From positions 6,459,157-6,523,156 of the forward strand of contig NC_054391.1 of assembly GCF_001625195.1 (NCBI RefSeq): a stretch of 64,000 nucleotides of DNA. The letters run 5' to 3'. The notes under the pieces are model-generated. The model saw only the letters and a program-made list of their open reading frames with translations. It was not told the DNA's origin and did not search any database. Shown here in pieces: positions 45,798 to 56,178 of the stretch. This DNA is from Drechmeria coniospora (lineage: Eukaryota; Ascomycota; Sordariomycetes; Hypocreales; Ophiocordycipitaceae). Both the position numbers and the translations under genes were made by a program. Position 1 is the stretch's first letter. Every line of letters begins with the position of its first letter.

Positions 45798-47371
45798 CTA
45801 GATTCGATGCTTCTCGGATTCTGCGGCGAGGTAGCGAGCGCGTTAGCAACCGTCATGGAAGCCGACCGGGTAAAGGGGGGGGGGGGCTGGAGATTTGTCC
45901 TCACCTAGACGCGAGTAGAGCATGTACAGGGCCATGCGGTTGCATTCTTCCGTTCCCGTCACCGTGACCAGACGCTCGTTGCTGTTATCCTGCGGTTCGT
46001 TAATCTTAATGACGCTGCCACTGATCTGACGGATCTCGTTGATCTTCTGGCCACCCTTGCCGATGATGGCGCCGACCATGTCGTTGGGAATGTAGATCTG
46101 CTGTGTCACGGGGGTACCTCCCGGCATGGCTCCACCGGCCATGGGCTGGCCCTGGGGTCCTCCGTGCGGCTGGGGCGCGCCGCCGTGCTGGGCCATGGGA
46201 GGCTGCATGTGCGGGGCGGCGCCGTACGCCGCCGCCGGCTGCGCGCCGTAGTGGATGGGGACGGCTGGGTTTGGCTGGGCGGCTCCCTGCGGGTACTGCT
46301 GGGGGTACGGAGCAGGCGCCATGTGGTGATGGTTGCGTCGCTCCTGGTTCCGGCCGTAGTTCTCCGAACGACCGTAGTGGCCGCCGACGGGGAAGGGGGA
46401 GTAGGGGACGACTTGCATGCCGCCAGGGATCGGTCCGGCGGGGGCGCCGCTGCGGGTGGCATAGGCAGACGCAGCCGGGCCGCCGAATCGCTCGTTAAGT
46501 TGCTCTACGAGGGTGCTGCCGACGTAGTACGTGGCAATGTGGACGGCGTCGGCGACGCCCATGACCACCAGAGATCGTTCGGTGGAGAAGGGCAGGCAGG
46601 TGTCGGACGCGTTGAGCCTGGCACCTGAGGCATCCTGAATCTCCTTGATTCTAGCGCCGCCCTTGCCGATGATGGAACCGATCAGGATGTGGGGGACGAG
46701 CAGGCGGAGGGGGTACGTCTTGGAGGATGTGGTAGACTTCTCGTTGAGCGGCTCGTTGTTGAGCGTTCGAATAATCAGGCCAAATGCCTGCCAGGAGAGA
46801 GTTAGCCAACCGGCCGACGCGTGCTTGCTCCTCTTCCATGTCGTGCCAGACGTACCTTGGCAACAGCGTCCACTATGCCGCTGACGGTCAGGATTCGCTC
46901 GACGGCGCCCTTCTGGTAGTCGCTGACGGTACACTTGGCACCGGACATCTTGCGAATGTTGGACACATTTTCGCCGCCCTTTCCGATGATCGTCGCAGCC
47001 TCGGGGCTCGAAATGATGGCGCGGATGTGAATCCATGCCGTCTCGTCGTTCACGGCTGCGTTGGCCGTCGGGTCGGCCGCGGGCACCGCGGGAGCGGCGG
47101 CGGCGGCGGCGGCGGCGTCGGGAACGGTGCTGGCACCCCCCTGGTCCGGCTGGGCGCCATTTGTCTTGTCGTCGGCTGTCTGACTCACGCTGGCGGCGGT
47201 GGCCTCGAGGTCGGCAACGGCGGCGTCGATCTCGACCTCGGCATCGGCCTTGGTGATCTTATCGAGAGCAGGGCGTTTGGCGTCGGGTTGATCGGTAGCG
47301 CGAGAGGGGGACGAGACCTCCTCTAGAGGTCGTTTGACCGACTGCGTCGGCTGCGTGGGCGATGCAGACAT
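45798..47371 (-). CDS. HEK2: Three-KH-domain RNA-binding protein (Pbp2/Hek2/hnRNP K type)
   Basis: Three exons: 47371-46856, 46787-45905 and 45820-45798, with introns of 68 and 84 bp, joining to 473 aa. The start MSASPTQ at 47371 is preferred; an in-frame Met lies seven codons upstream. The N-terminus is Ala/Asp/Thr-rich. Three KH domains each show the GxxG loop as IIGKGG: AATIIGKGGENV, IGSIIGKGGARI and VGAIIGKGGQKI. Between KH2 and KH3 is a Gln/Pro/His/Ala-rich disordered linker. The 23-nt last exon supplies SEKHRI and replaces a non-conserved readthrough tail. Homologues bind poly(C)/U-rich RNA and control mRNA stability, localisation and telomere position effects. A 12-nt C run (sense strand) lies in the last intron, 18 nt past the donor. 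Confidence 0.9.
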
Positions 47372-48789
47372 GTTTTTTTCCTTGGCTTTCAATGAAACAA
47401 GACTTCACCGAGAGGTTGGTGATTGGTTGAAACCTGTCGGAATGACCCAACTTTTTTTTTTTCTATTGTTCGTCTTATTTACACTCAGAGGGTTTTCCAA
47501 TGAAAACGTGCTGGTGCAGTGACGAGATCGATGGGATCGAGTGGTGTCGGCGGACTCGTGATGTGACGTGAGCAACGTCGCAAGGATTTCGGGCCAACGT
47601 GGTAAACAGTGCTTTTTGTTTTGGGCTGGTTGGAGTAAGAGAATGGTGCGGTGCAGGACTCAAGGATATATCCCTCGTCTCCCGGCCAGGCGCTGCAGCA
47701 CTTGATCTGTAGACGCGAAGTTGACGTGTGTGCTAGAGCTCCCCGTAGATGGTGATGTCCGACGAGATGGTAGGTGACGGGTGCGAGCGTGAGATGAGGA
47801 GGCTGACGGGGCAGAAAAGGTGAAGCGGTTGGAGGTCTCGCAAGCAGGAGAGGCAAGGCAAAGAAGTTCAGTCGTGTGAGTAGCAGAAGGAGGAATGTAG
47901 GCCGTCAGCTTCGATGCAAACCTTATGGTTCTGCGCCTTTCTCTGCCGGTTACACACGTGGGGTTTATGTGAAGTCGGGGGTTTGTGAGCAGTCAAGAGG
48001 AAAAACTGCGCCTCTCGAGCAGGCGGCTGGTGGTCGAAGATGAATCAGCCAACGGAGATTGGCGAGGAAGCTGGGGTTCACTCGAGCTGGGCCCTCTCTT
48101 GACAAGGTATCGAGCCCGCTGCAACGTGTGCTGAAACAAAGCGTAGACGATAGGGGGGAACGCGAGCCGAGGCGAGCGACTAAACCGCAGTAGGCAGGGC
48201 AGAGCCTCCAACAAACGGGCAGGCGATGAATAGAGGAGGAGACAGTATGCTGGCTTGTCTTGTGGCCAAGGGAGGAGGATGTCAGTCAGGAGCGCAGGTC
48301 GCGACAACGATGGGTTGAGAGGGGAGAAAGGATGGAGATTGGCTCTGATGAAACAGGAAGCTAATACCGCGGTGCTGGAAATGAATTTGCCCACGGTGCG
48401 GCCAAGTCACGTGCCACGTCGAGCGTGCTGCATTTGGTTCCACGCACACTGTATGGGTACTGTGCACTACCACCAGCACTTGATCAGCTGCATCAGCAGG
48501 CTGACGAGCCCGTCTACAGTACCTCTCACCACCTCCCCCCCCCCCCTCTCATGTCGGTTTAGCAGGCGAAATATCTCTCTGGCCTCTTGCCTGGTGCTCC
48601 TTGCCGTAGGCATTGACCCCAGCGGTATGCATCGGGTGACCCCGACGAATCGACGAACATTACGACATCACATTCTCTGGCCCGGATCACCTTCAAGCAC
48701 CCACTTTCAGGCAGCAGAGCTCGACAGGGAAAAGAGTGCGTTTGTGCGTCTGGGTCGTGCGTCTGGCTCACGAGCTACCGACGGAAACA
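47372..48789. other. Divergent intergenic region
   Basis: Promoter region of the KH-protein gene (-) and the CENP-K-like gene (+). A T-rich run lies near 47453-47462 and a C-run near 48535-48547. A 133-codon frame on the minus strand (47993-48394) has no domain. No gene supported. Confidence 0.5.
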
Positions 48790-49858
48790 ATGGAAAACAG
48801 AGTGCGCGACTCTGAAGCCGAGGATTATGCCACCAGTTTGGATTACACCCTCAAGGAGCTTCAGCGCAAGGTCAAGGAACATGAGACGGAGCTCGCAAAG
48901 GTGAGTGATTCGAAACAACGGGGGCCGACAGGGGCCACGACGGCTCGGCTAATATGTCGATGACCAGATCCGGTCCACACATGGAGACGCGGTCCCTTCC
49001 TCGCCGGAACTGCAAGCCAATGTCATCAAAGCAGCGCTCGTAGAAGTGACAAACTCTGAGCCGTTCTTGCCATTTCCAGGGTCCGTGCTTCCTGCTCTGG
49101 TGGCCTTGCGCAAGACGCACCAGGTTATCGAGGAATCAAAAGCCTATCTGGCATCGCAGAGGCTCGAGGCTGAGCGAGCCAGGAAACAGCTGGACTCGGA
49201 GCGGGTGACGCTGAAAGACCATCGTCTGTTGACGGATGCACTCAAAGACAGGATTCGGTCTCTGAGGTTGGCACTGGCATCCCAGGCCAAGCTGCCGGAG
49301 AAGAATGGGAGCAAGAACAAGGCGGATGAGCTGGAGGCAAGGAAGAAAAGCTACAACGCGGAGACGTTCAAGCTGATGAAGTCGCTGCTGAGGTTCATCG
49401 ACCACCGGCTAGCGGCCATGCTCGCGGCAGAGGAGCTGGGCGGACCCATCGTCGGCGACATGGTGGATGTCGATCCCGAGGACCTTGCCGGCGGCTTCAA
49501 CGCACATGGAAAGGCCAAGAAGGCGAAAGGAAACGTGGTGGACCAAGACAAGCGCCAGCGTCGGCTCGACGAGATCTGGGGCGCGGCACAAGGCGACGAC
49601 GAGGTTGGCAGGGAGCGCAACAATGACGACGAGCATGACGACGAGGCAAAAGCCGCCGGCCGAGAGATGCGGTCGCTCACCGAGGAGCTGCTCAACAAGC
49701 TCGCCAAAGCCGAAGGGGACAATTCGGGGTCGTACGTGCAGCTGACGCGGGAGTCGGCCGCCGTGCGGTTCCTTGTCAGGTCCAAGGTGGCCCAGTTTCA
49801 CCCCAAGGACGCGACGAAGCTCAGGCTGATTGATTTCGGCAGAGAGCTGGACGACTGA
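48790..49858 (+). CDS. Coiled-coil protein, probable kinetochore subunit CENP-K/Sim4-like
   Basis: Two exons: 48790-48900 and 48968-49858, with a 67 bp intron (donor GTGAGT, acceptor GACCAG), joining to 333 aa. Start MENRVRDSE is taken where charged helical sequence begins; the frame is open 18 codons further upstream. Residues 15-40 and 95-160 are strong coiled coils, with a pattern (SKAYLASQRLEAERARKQL ... DALKDRIRSLRLAL) like that of CENP-K/Sim4 proteins of the constitutive centromere network. The centre is charged and disordered; the C-terminus is compact (VRFLVRSKVAQFHP ... RLIDFGRELDD). Assignment is by overall pattern, not a diagnostic motif. Another coiled-coil kinetochore or spindle-pole protein is possible. 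Confidence 0.6.
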
Positions 49859-50642
49859 AGGGGGCATGGTAGATATAATTAATTATATGACAATTGCAGT
49901 GGGACACCCAAGCCCTGCTGTTGCGTACCGTTTTCTTGCATGACGGTAGGGAGGGGGCTTGGCCTGTCGTGTCTTGCTTGTCGTGCGGCATGCGAGATGA
50001 CAGGACGTACGTGCAGGGGGGGCACAAATGTGCGCGCCATGGACGCTAGGGCACATGGCGATGGTCAAAAATCATTCATCGCTAGAGTTTTCAGAATGAA
50101 AATAAGAATAAGGAGAAAGAATGTCGTGTCTTTTCGCTCGCGGTTGAACCGTCACCGTGTTGTTGAACCGCCACTCACCAAGACAGGCTGGGCCCCAGAT
50201 TCAGGAGTGCAAGATGCAGGTGTAAGTACAAGTATTGTACATAAGTATTGTAAATAAGTATTACTGTAATAACTATAAAAGTACGCACCTGACGCACCAT
50301 AGTACTTGTAATGTAATACTACTTGTACTTGAAGGCTGGAAGAGGGAAGTACCTGTACAAGTAAGTACCTCTACTTCGACCACTTTACGCGGGTTCGGCC
50401 GATTGGCCCAACCAGCACAGCGGCAGCACGTCCATCAAATGGCAGGCGTTCGTGGTCCGCGCCACGTCGCGTCCATGGTCGCGCCCTGGAGAACCAGCCT
50501 CCTCCCAGGCGCGATACGTCGTTGGTCAAATCCACCTCAACCCTCCTCTTATTGTTGCCGCCAGAGAACGCAGCCTCGTTTTTCGTCCGACACAAGCCCA
50601 TTCCGATATTCGAACATCACTGCCCGCGAGCGAGAGTACACA
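49859..50642. other. Intergenic spacer with GTAC-rich patch
   Basis: 3' flank of the CENP-K-like gene and promoter of dUTPase. Positions 50215-50370 are rich in AAGTAC/GTAAGTA words but have no exact TACTCCGTA. An ACGCG core lies near 50385. No gene seen. Confidence 0.5.
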
Positions 50643-51291
50643 ATGTCCTCAGCGACGATGGAGACCAACGGCACCAACGGCACCAACACTGCTCCGGCGG
50701 CGAAGCGTGTCAAGACGGGCGACGATGCTGCGGCCGGCTCGATGCTGCAGGCCCAGGCCGAGACGTGCGCGATGCAGGTCAAGAAACTTTCGCCGAACGG
50801 CCGCGTGCCTACTCGTGGCAGCGCCTTTGCCGCCGGCTACGACATGTACGCGGCCCGGGACACCGTAGTTCCCGCGCGCGGCAAGGTGCTCGTCGACACG
50901 GACATCAGCATCGCCGTCCCCGCCGGCACCTGTACGCTACGTCCTCGTCCCTTCTCCCGGTCTGCTGTGCGAACATGTGGCCGAGGGACTTTTGCCAGAA
51001 GCGAGGAAGGTGTGCTAATGGATAGAGACAGATGGCCGGATCGCGCCACGTTCTGGCCTCGCCTGCAAGCACTTCATCGACACGGGTGCGGGCGTCATCG
51101 ATGCCGACTACCGCGGCCAGGTCAAAATCCTGCTCTTCAACCACGCCGAGGCTGACTACGAGGTCAAGGAGGGCGACCGCATCGCCCAACTCATCCTCGA
51201 ACGCATCGTGACCCCCGAGGTCGTCGAGGTCGAGAAGCTCGACGAGAGTGTCCGCGGTGCTGGTGGCTTTGGCAGCACGGGCAAACAGTGA
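50643..51291 (+). CDS. DUT1: Deoxyuridine 5'-triphosphate nucleotidohydrolase (dUTPase)
   Basis: Two exons: 50643-50931 and 51032-51291, with a 100 bp intron (donor GTACGC, acceptor AGACAG), joining to 182 aa, the usual trimeric dUTPase size plus a short N-terminal tail. All five family motifs are visible in order: AAGYDMYAA (I), [10 protein letters not shown] (II, completed by the splice), [17 protein letters not shown] (III), [11 protein letters not shown] (IV) and GAGGFGSTG (V). The enzyme hydrolyses dUTP to dUMP and diphosphate, keeping uracil out of DNA and feeding thymidylate synthesis. A possible nuclear signal (AAKRVKTG) lies near residue 20. It converges on the pyridoxal kinase gene with 170 bp between stop codons. 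Confidence 0.97.
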
Positions 51292-51461
51292 TGATGGCCA
51301 GAAATCGACCCATCGGTCCGTCAACCACCGCCTGTCCGGGCTGGAGAAATTTCAGTGGAGATCCGAGACGGGCGGGGGACGGCGTGCAGGTAGGTCTGGG
51401 GAGCAGGCATTCAGCAAGGCGACTGATTCGGGCGGCAAAGCAGGATCGAATAGCATTAGCA

Positions 51462-52929
51462 TTATACAGCATCCATCTCGTGTCTCCGTTTGTCATGTAC
51501 TATCGCTGTTGCCTTGAACTCGACGGTCGGGGCCCGCAGGCAATCCAGATTCTGCGTCAATTGCAGCTCGGCCGCCTTGGACATGATGGCATGCGCCTTG
51601 CCGTTGTCGGCCTTGTCTTGGTCCGACAGCGTGGCCTTGGTCCGCTCGATAATGGCGGGCATGGCATCCTTCGTCAGCGTCAGAATCTGGTGCATGCTGG
51701 CCAGGACCTTGGCAGCCGCCTTGGCAAGTGGCAGCTCCAGCACGGGCACGTCGTCGCCGCTCAGCCAGTGCGGCTGCTGTCGCAGGCCCGGGACCGCCTC
51801 GACGGCCTCGCGCATGCGCATCGCCATGAGGGCGCCAAACATATCGCCGGTGCCGCAGAAGTAGCAGTCGATGGCGGGAAAGGTGATTTGGAAGAGGCGA
51901 GACCTGCCGGTCGACGTTCTGCTCGAGCCGACGACGGAGAGCTGCTTTGTCGGGTGGTTGGAGGCCGACAGGTTAACCGAGGTGATGACGACGTGGGGCA
52001 CGCGGTAATCGTCGTGCAGAGCACTTATCGCCTGCTCCAGGCTCTTCATGTCGTCGATCTTGACGCCGGACAGCAGCCTGGGAAGCGCAGACGAGCCAAG
52101 GTCAGCATCGGCCGTCGCCGGGAGAGTCGGGAGCGCGGAGGGGGGGGAAGGGACGAACTCGGCCTCGAACTGGTTGGGCAATATGAGGTCTGCCAACGGA
52201 ACAAGAGATTTGTAGGCGGGGACAACGTCCTCGGCGACGTATATCTTGCCGTTGTCTCCCATGACGGGGTCGAGGACCCAGAAGAATGAGCCGGGCCTCG
52301 GTTCAGCCTTTTTGATGAGCTCCTTGGCAATGTCGCCGACGGCGGCGACGGCCTCGGCGCCAGGGACGTAGCCCGAAAGCATCATGTCGAAGTCATCGAG
52401 GTAGCACTGCTGAAGGCCACGGAAGAGGTCGGCGATCTCGTCGGCCGACGCCTTCGTGCCGGTCCATCGCCCGTACCCGGTGTGGTTGCCTGCAACGGTG
52501 GTCAACGGGGAGGTCGACGCCAACCGGAGGCCGTCTCTTGCTGGCACTGACTGAACTGCACCGTATTGAGGGCGGCAACATCGTAGCCCAGCGACTGGAG
52601 GACGAAGACGGCAATCTTGTTTCCGACGTTCCTGCAGCCGAGGACAGCATCGTTAGCTGATCGGCAATGCGCAGCGTGGCGAACCGGATGTCGTCCCTAC
52701 CCGGACACAACCTAACAAATGCAACGTTGTCAGCGGCGGTAGGGTTCAGGCGTGTGTGCGTGTGCGTGTGCGCAGGGTGGACGTGTAGATGTGTGCGCGT
52801 TATATGTGAACGAAACAGGCATCGTGAATACGCGGGAGGGGATGGAGATGGGGTTTGCCAGGCACGCACATGGCTGGCGACGGCCAGAACTCGTGTGGCC
52901 GACGTCGATGCGGTCACCGAGGTGGCCAT
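51462..52929 (-). CDS. BUD16: Pyridoxal kinase (Bud16/PdxK family) with an 11-nt microexon
   Basis: Four exons: 52929-52870, 52711-52701, 52631-52552 and 52489-51462, with introns of 158, 69 and 62 bp, joining to 392 aa. The 11-nt second exon is needed to produce the conserved N-terminus RVLAVASHVVSGNVGNK; without it the frame and motif fail. Further family landmarks are ALNTVQFSNHTGYG, GYVPGAEAV, FWVLDPVMGDNGKIYV, DLILPNQFEAE and the catalytic glycine-rich loop FCGTGDMFGAL with its Asp. The enzyme phosphorylates pyridoxal, pyridoxine and pyridoxamine with ATP in vitamin B6 salvage, in the cytosol. Residue 24, usually Tyr in the SGYVGNK motif, reads Asn here. The region between DLILPNQ and the C-terminal lobe contains a Pro/Ser-rich insert typical of fungal forms. 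Confidence 0.92.
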
Positions 52930-53043
52930 GTGTCGTCCTTGCTTGGTTGATGGGCCGTCCCTGGTGTTGGGAAGCGAGGTGCGTCTCACACGTCGATGGT
53001 GATGGACCCAAGCTGGTATTGCGCGACTTGTGCAGTGAGGTTA

Positions 53044-53204
53044 GTTGCCGAGGGTGGCTGCTGAAGGTGGCTGCTGCTGAAGGTGGCTGCTGCAGAGGGT
53101 GGCTGCCGCTGGGGGTGGCTGCTGCTGCTGAGGGTGGCTGCTATCGGTGGCTGCTGGCCGTGGCTACGGAGATTGGCTGCCGAGAGTTGCTGCCGAGGGT
53201 AGCT
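53044..53204 (+). repeat. GGTGGCTGCTGCTGA-type minisatellite
   Basis: About ten units of 12-18 bp sharing the core GGTGGCTGCTG, with length changes in the (CTG)n part. It begins about 115 bp upstream of the pyridoxal kinase start codon. Units drift toward the far end (TTGGCTGCCGAGA). Confidence 0.85.
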
Positions 53205-53860
53205 ATAATAAGTCCGTCTAGGGAGCGAAATGCTGCCGCTAAGTACTAGCAGTAGGAGTGTGCTCGCTGGAGTTGGCCGACCGGACGGAGTATTACGGAG
53301 TATTACCAATTAAATTCAGATGCGGGCGCCGCCGGCTGGGCTCTACCGTACTTCGGTTATCTCGTACCACCACTGTGCAGGTACGATATTGCTTGGGTAC
53401 AGGAGGATCCAAGGTAGCATCCGCATCCTCCACCTCCACCACCATCAGCTTCTAGGTAACATCTCATGTCCGAGCAACGGCTTCATGTACCGTGCAGTTT
53501 GATACGCCTATCCCTCCATGCTCGATATTCGTGCCTATCGTGCACTCCAACGCCTCGCCACGCCCCTCACGACTGGCAAAGAAGAAGAAAGAAATGCACT
53601 GAGAGCCTTGAGTCATTATTATCGTCAACAATCCCACCAAATGGCTGCCTCGTTTCTTTCTTTCAGGCACAGTGAAGCGAACGGCTTCCAACGTCGGTTG
53701 GCAGATGACGTTGCCCACTCCATCCCGTCTCCCCACCCCTTCCTTTGCTTACCCCTTCCAAACCAGTAGTCTATAAGTAAGTCGCACTTTTTTGTCCACG
53801 CTCGGCACGGGTCCCAACAGGGCAGCGTAGCGCTTACATCCTCCCCCAACGCTGGTCGGC

Positions 53861-53920
53861 CTATCCTTTGCCGTCCTTTGCTGTCCATTGCTCTCCTTTG
53901 CTCTCCTTTGCTTGCCTTGC
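53861..53920 (+). repeat. 10-bp tandem repeat, consensus CTCTCCTTTG
   Basis: Six in-register decamers (variants with CTAT, CCGT, CTGT, CTCT before CCTTTG, one with CCATTG). It lies directly beyond the PCNA stop codon, so it may be in that gene's 3' UTR or terminator. Confidence 0.8.
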
Positions 53921-53944
53921 CCTGCCCTGTACACGGCTGCTTGC

Positions 53945-55092
53945 TTACTCCTCGTCACCAATCTGTGCGAGGGAGAAGAAGAATCCCGTCAGCGGGTGAG
54001 GCGGAATAATCGGACAAGAGACGACGCACCTTGGGCGCCAGGTAGAAGCGCAGGTAGCTGCTACCTGACAGGTTGTACTCAACCAGCAAGGGGACCTCGC
54101 TCGAGAGGCAGATCTTGACCTGGTTCGACAGGGCGGCGGCCTTGCAAAAGTTGACCAGGTACTTGAGCGAAAAGGTCAGGGAGACGGGCTCCGTCAGCTC
54201 AATGTCCACATTGAGCTCGGGCTTCTCCACGTTGGTGTGGCTTCGCAGCGTGACGGATCCGTTGCCGATGTCACCGTTGCACGAGAACTTGACGCCATCC
54301 TTGTTGGCGTCGATGCTGACTGCAGGCCCGTAGAGTCAGCCGAGGGGACATATAAACAGAGTCGAGGGAGCGAGCGAGCGAGCGGGTGAGAAAGGGCGGA
54401 GTGAATGAGGGAGTGAGAGAGGGCAGAGTGGAATGAGTAATCGAGAGGCGAGAGAAGGGCGAGCGGAGGGCATGTGGACAAATTTGTGCCGTCACGGGGC
54501 GTGCTCGTACCCGACTCAGACATGGCCGCCAGGTCTGTGCAAATTCTCCGAAACTCGGCGGCCGGCATCGAGATGGTGGACGCGTACTCCGTCTCCGGGA
54601 TTCCGAGGTGCTCCTGGTCAATGTCCATGAGCTTGAGGTCGTACTCGCTGATGCGGTCGTTCTCGCTGCTCTCGAAGACGAGGTTCAGCACATCGGGCGC
54701 GTCCTCGGCCTTGAGCGTCAGGATGTCCTCGTTCTGGGCCGCGCGCAGCACCTTGGTCAGCGACGTCAGGTTCACGCCCAGCGCGATGTTGCGGTCGCAT
54801 CGGTAAGGGGAGAAGCCTTCGGCCTTGAGCATCATGGAGACGAGGGCGACGTGGGAGTTGTCCATGGCTTGGAGCGCGATGCCCGAGTCATTGCAGTCGA
54901 AGTTGCAGTCTTGGACGAGATCCTTGATGGCATCCACCACCTGTCGGAGTCCAGCATCGCCGCCGTCAGCAGAGGCTTCACCTTGCGCGTCATTGCATGT
55001 CAAGCGATGCGCCACGCCATCACGTGAGAGAGGCAGAAGTGTGTAGGTACCTTCTTCAGGATGTTGGCCTGCTCGAGCCGTGCCTCCAACAT
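53945..55092 (-). CDS. PCNA: Proliferating cell nuclear antigen (PCNA), DNA sliding clamp
   Basis: Four exons: 55092-55051, 54940-54511, 54319-54030 and 53962-53945, with introns of 110, 191 and 67 bp, joining to 259 aa, the standard PCNA length. Start [14 protein letters not shown] lies in a 42-nt first exon; the last exon is only 18 nt (IGDEE and stop). Both clamp domains are present: [24 protein letters not shown] near the start, [17 protein letters not shown] in the interdomain connector that binds PIP-box partners, and [11 protein letters not shown] and [13 protein letters not shown] at the end. The trimer tethers polymerases delta and epsilon, ligase, Fen1 and repair factors to DNA in the nucleus. 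An ACGCGT site lies 315 bp upstream of the start codon. Confidence 0.98.
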
Positions 55093-56178
55093 CTTGCTTT
55101 CGTTCTGCTGCCCCCGTCGTTCGCGTCAGATTTCCAATCTCTCCTGCCGAGATGCGGGGAAGGGGCACGACGAACGGTGAGAGCTGTGATTAGGTAGTGG
55201 GATGGGACGAAGCGATTTCCGTTCCGTTCGAGATGGGGGAGACGAGAAATCGAGCGTGGCCTTGATTTGCTTCGTGAATGGATGGAGGGAAGTCTGGTGT
55301 TGGCAGTGGAAGGAAGGAGAAAGTTGGCGGTGCTCGGCGGCGGAGAGAAGCACTCAACGCGAGTTACGCGGTGCAGGGCAGGCCTGGTGGGTATCAATTT
55401 GGATTAGACGCGTCTCGGCGGGGTTGGAACGGTAGCAGGTGACGCCAACTGAACGCGGGGCACAGGCAGGCCAGTCACCCAAACGTGTTCCCTTGCTCTC
55501 TTCATCTCCACCACAGGCACTCAATCCGCAAAAAGCACCCAAGTGCTGTCTTCGTTCCAGTCTGCTCGAGTCCAAGTACATACTACTCCCCGTCTGGATG
55601 TATTTACTCTGTGCTTTGTCTGCAGATAACAATACAGACACGTACGGGTTGCCATCCGACAAACTCGGTAGAGCACGGGGGTGGATCAGCCGTCCATTCA
55701 GAGAATGCGTACTGATCAAAAACCATGCCCTCGTTGCCCGACCCCCTTGGCCTCGTGGACATGGACGTGAAAAATTAATGGGAGGCTAGCAAATAGTAAA
55801 AATTACAATGGCGCTGTCGAACCCGGCGGCCAATTTTCGTACGCAGAAGAAACCCCCGGGGGAATCGAGCGGCTCTCCCTCCCAAAGTCGCCGCTAGCAC
55901 AATCGCTATTGCCAAGTGTATCGTCAAAGAAAAAACAGGACAGAGAGTTTGGGAATACACAATTGAGAATACATTTTTGAGAATACACGGTGGAAATACA
56001 TGGGTTGGGGGCGAGAGGTCGGAATCAAAATCATGCCACCGTGTCGCCGTGCGCCCTACTGCCCATGCCCTTGTTCGAACAAAGCAAAGGCCTTCCATCC
56101 ACCACATTACTCCGCACTGTACAGTCCTTTGCGGCCACGAGCAGCAGTGCACTTGCACCTGCGGCACCCTGCCAAGTG
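55093..56178. other. Intergenic spacer
   Basis: 5' flank of PCNA and 3' flank of the Vezatin-type gene (both minus strand). Apart from the MCB-like ACGCGT at 55408 I see no element. Frames are short and without domains. Confidence 0.5.
55408..55413. promoter_or_regulatory. MCB-like site (ACGCGT) upstream of PCNA
   Basis: ACGCGT sits in the larger palindrome AGACGCGTCT, 315 bp upstream of the PCNA start codon. In fungi, ACGCGT is the MluI cell-cycle box bound by MBF, which drives S-phase genes including PCNA. Distance is a little long for a compact promoter, and a chance match is possible. Confidence 0.4.

Larger units (their letters stand above)
52930..53944. other. Intergenic spacer with two tandem-repeat arrays
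   Basis: 5' flank of the pyridoxal kinase gene and 3' flank of PCNA (both minus strand). It holds a GGTGGCTGCTG-type minisatellite (53044-53204), one exact TACGGAGTA near 53289 and a 10-bp CTCCTTTGCT array (53861-53920). No gene supported. Confidence 0.55.

Noticed and set aside
47993..48394. 133-codon minus-strand frame upstream of the KH-protein gene
   Set aside because: Superficially signal-peptide-like start, but no domain and it lies in the likely promoter or 5' UTR region.
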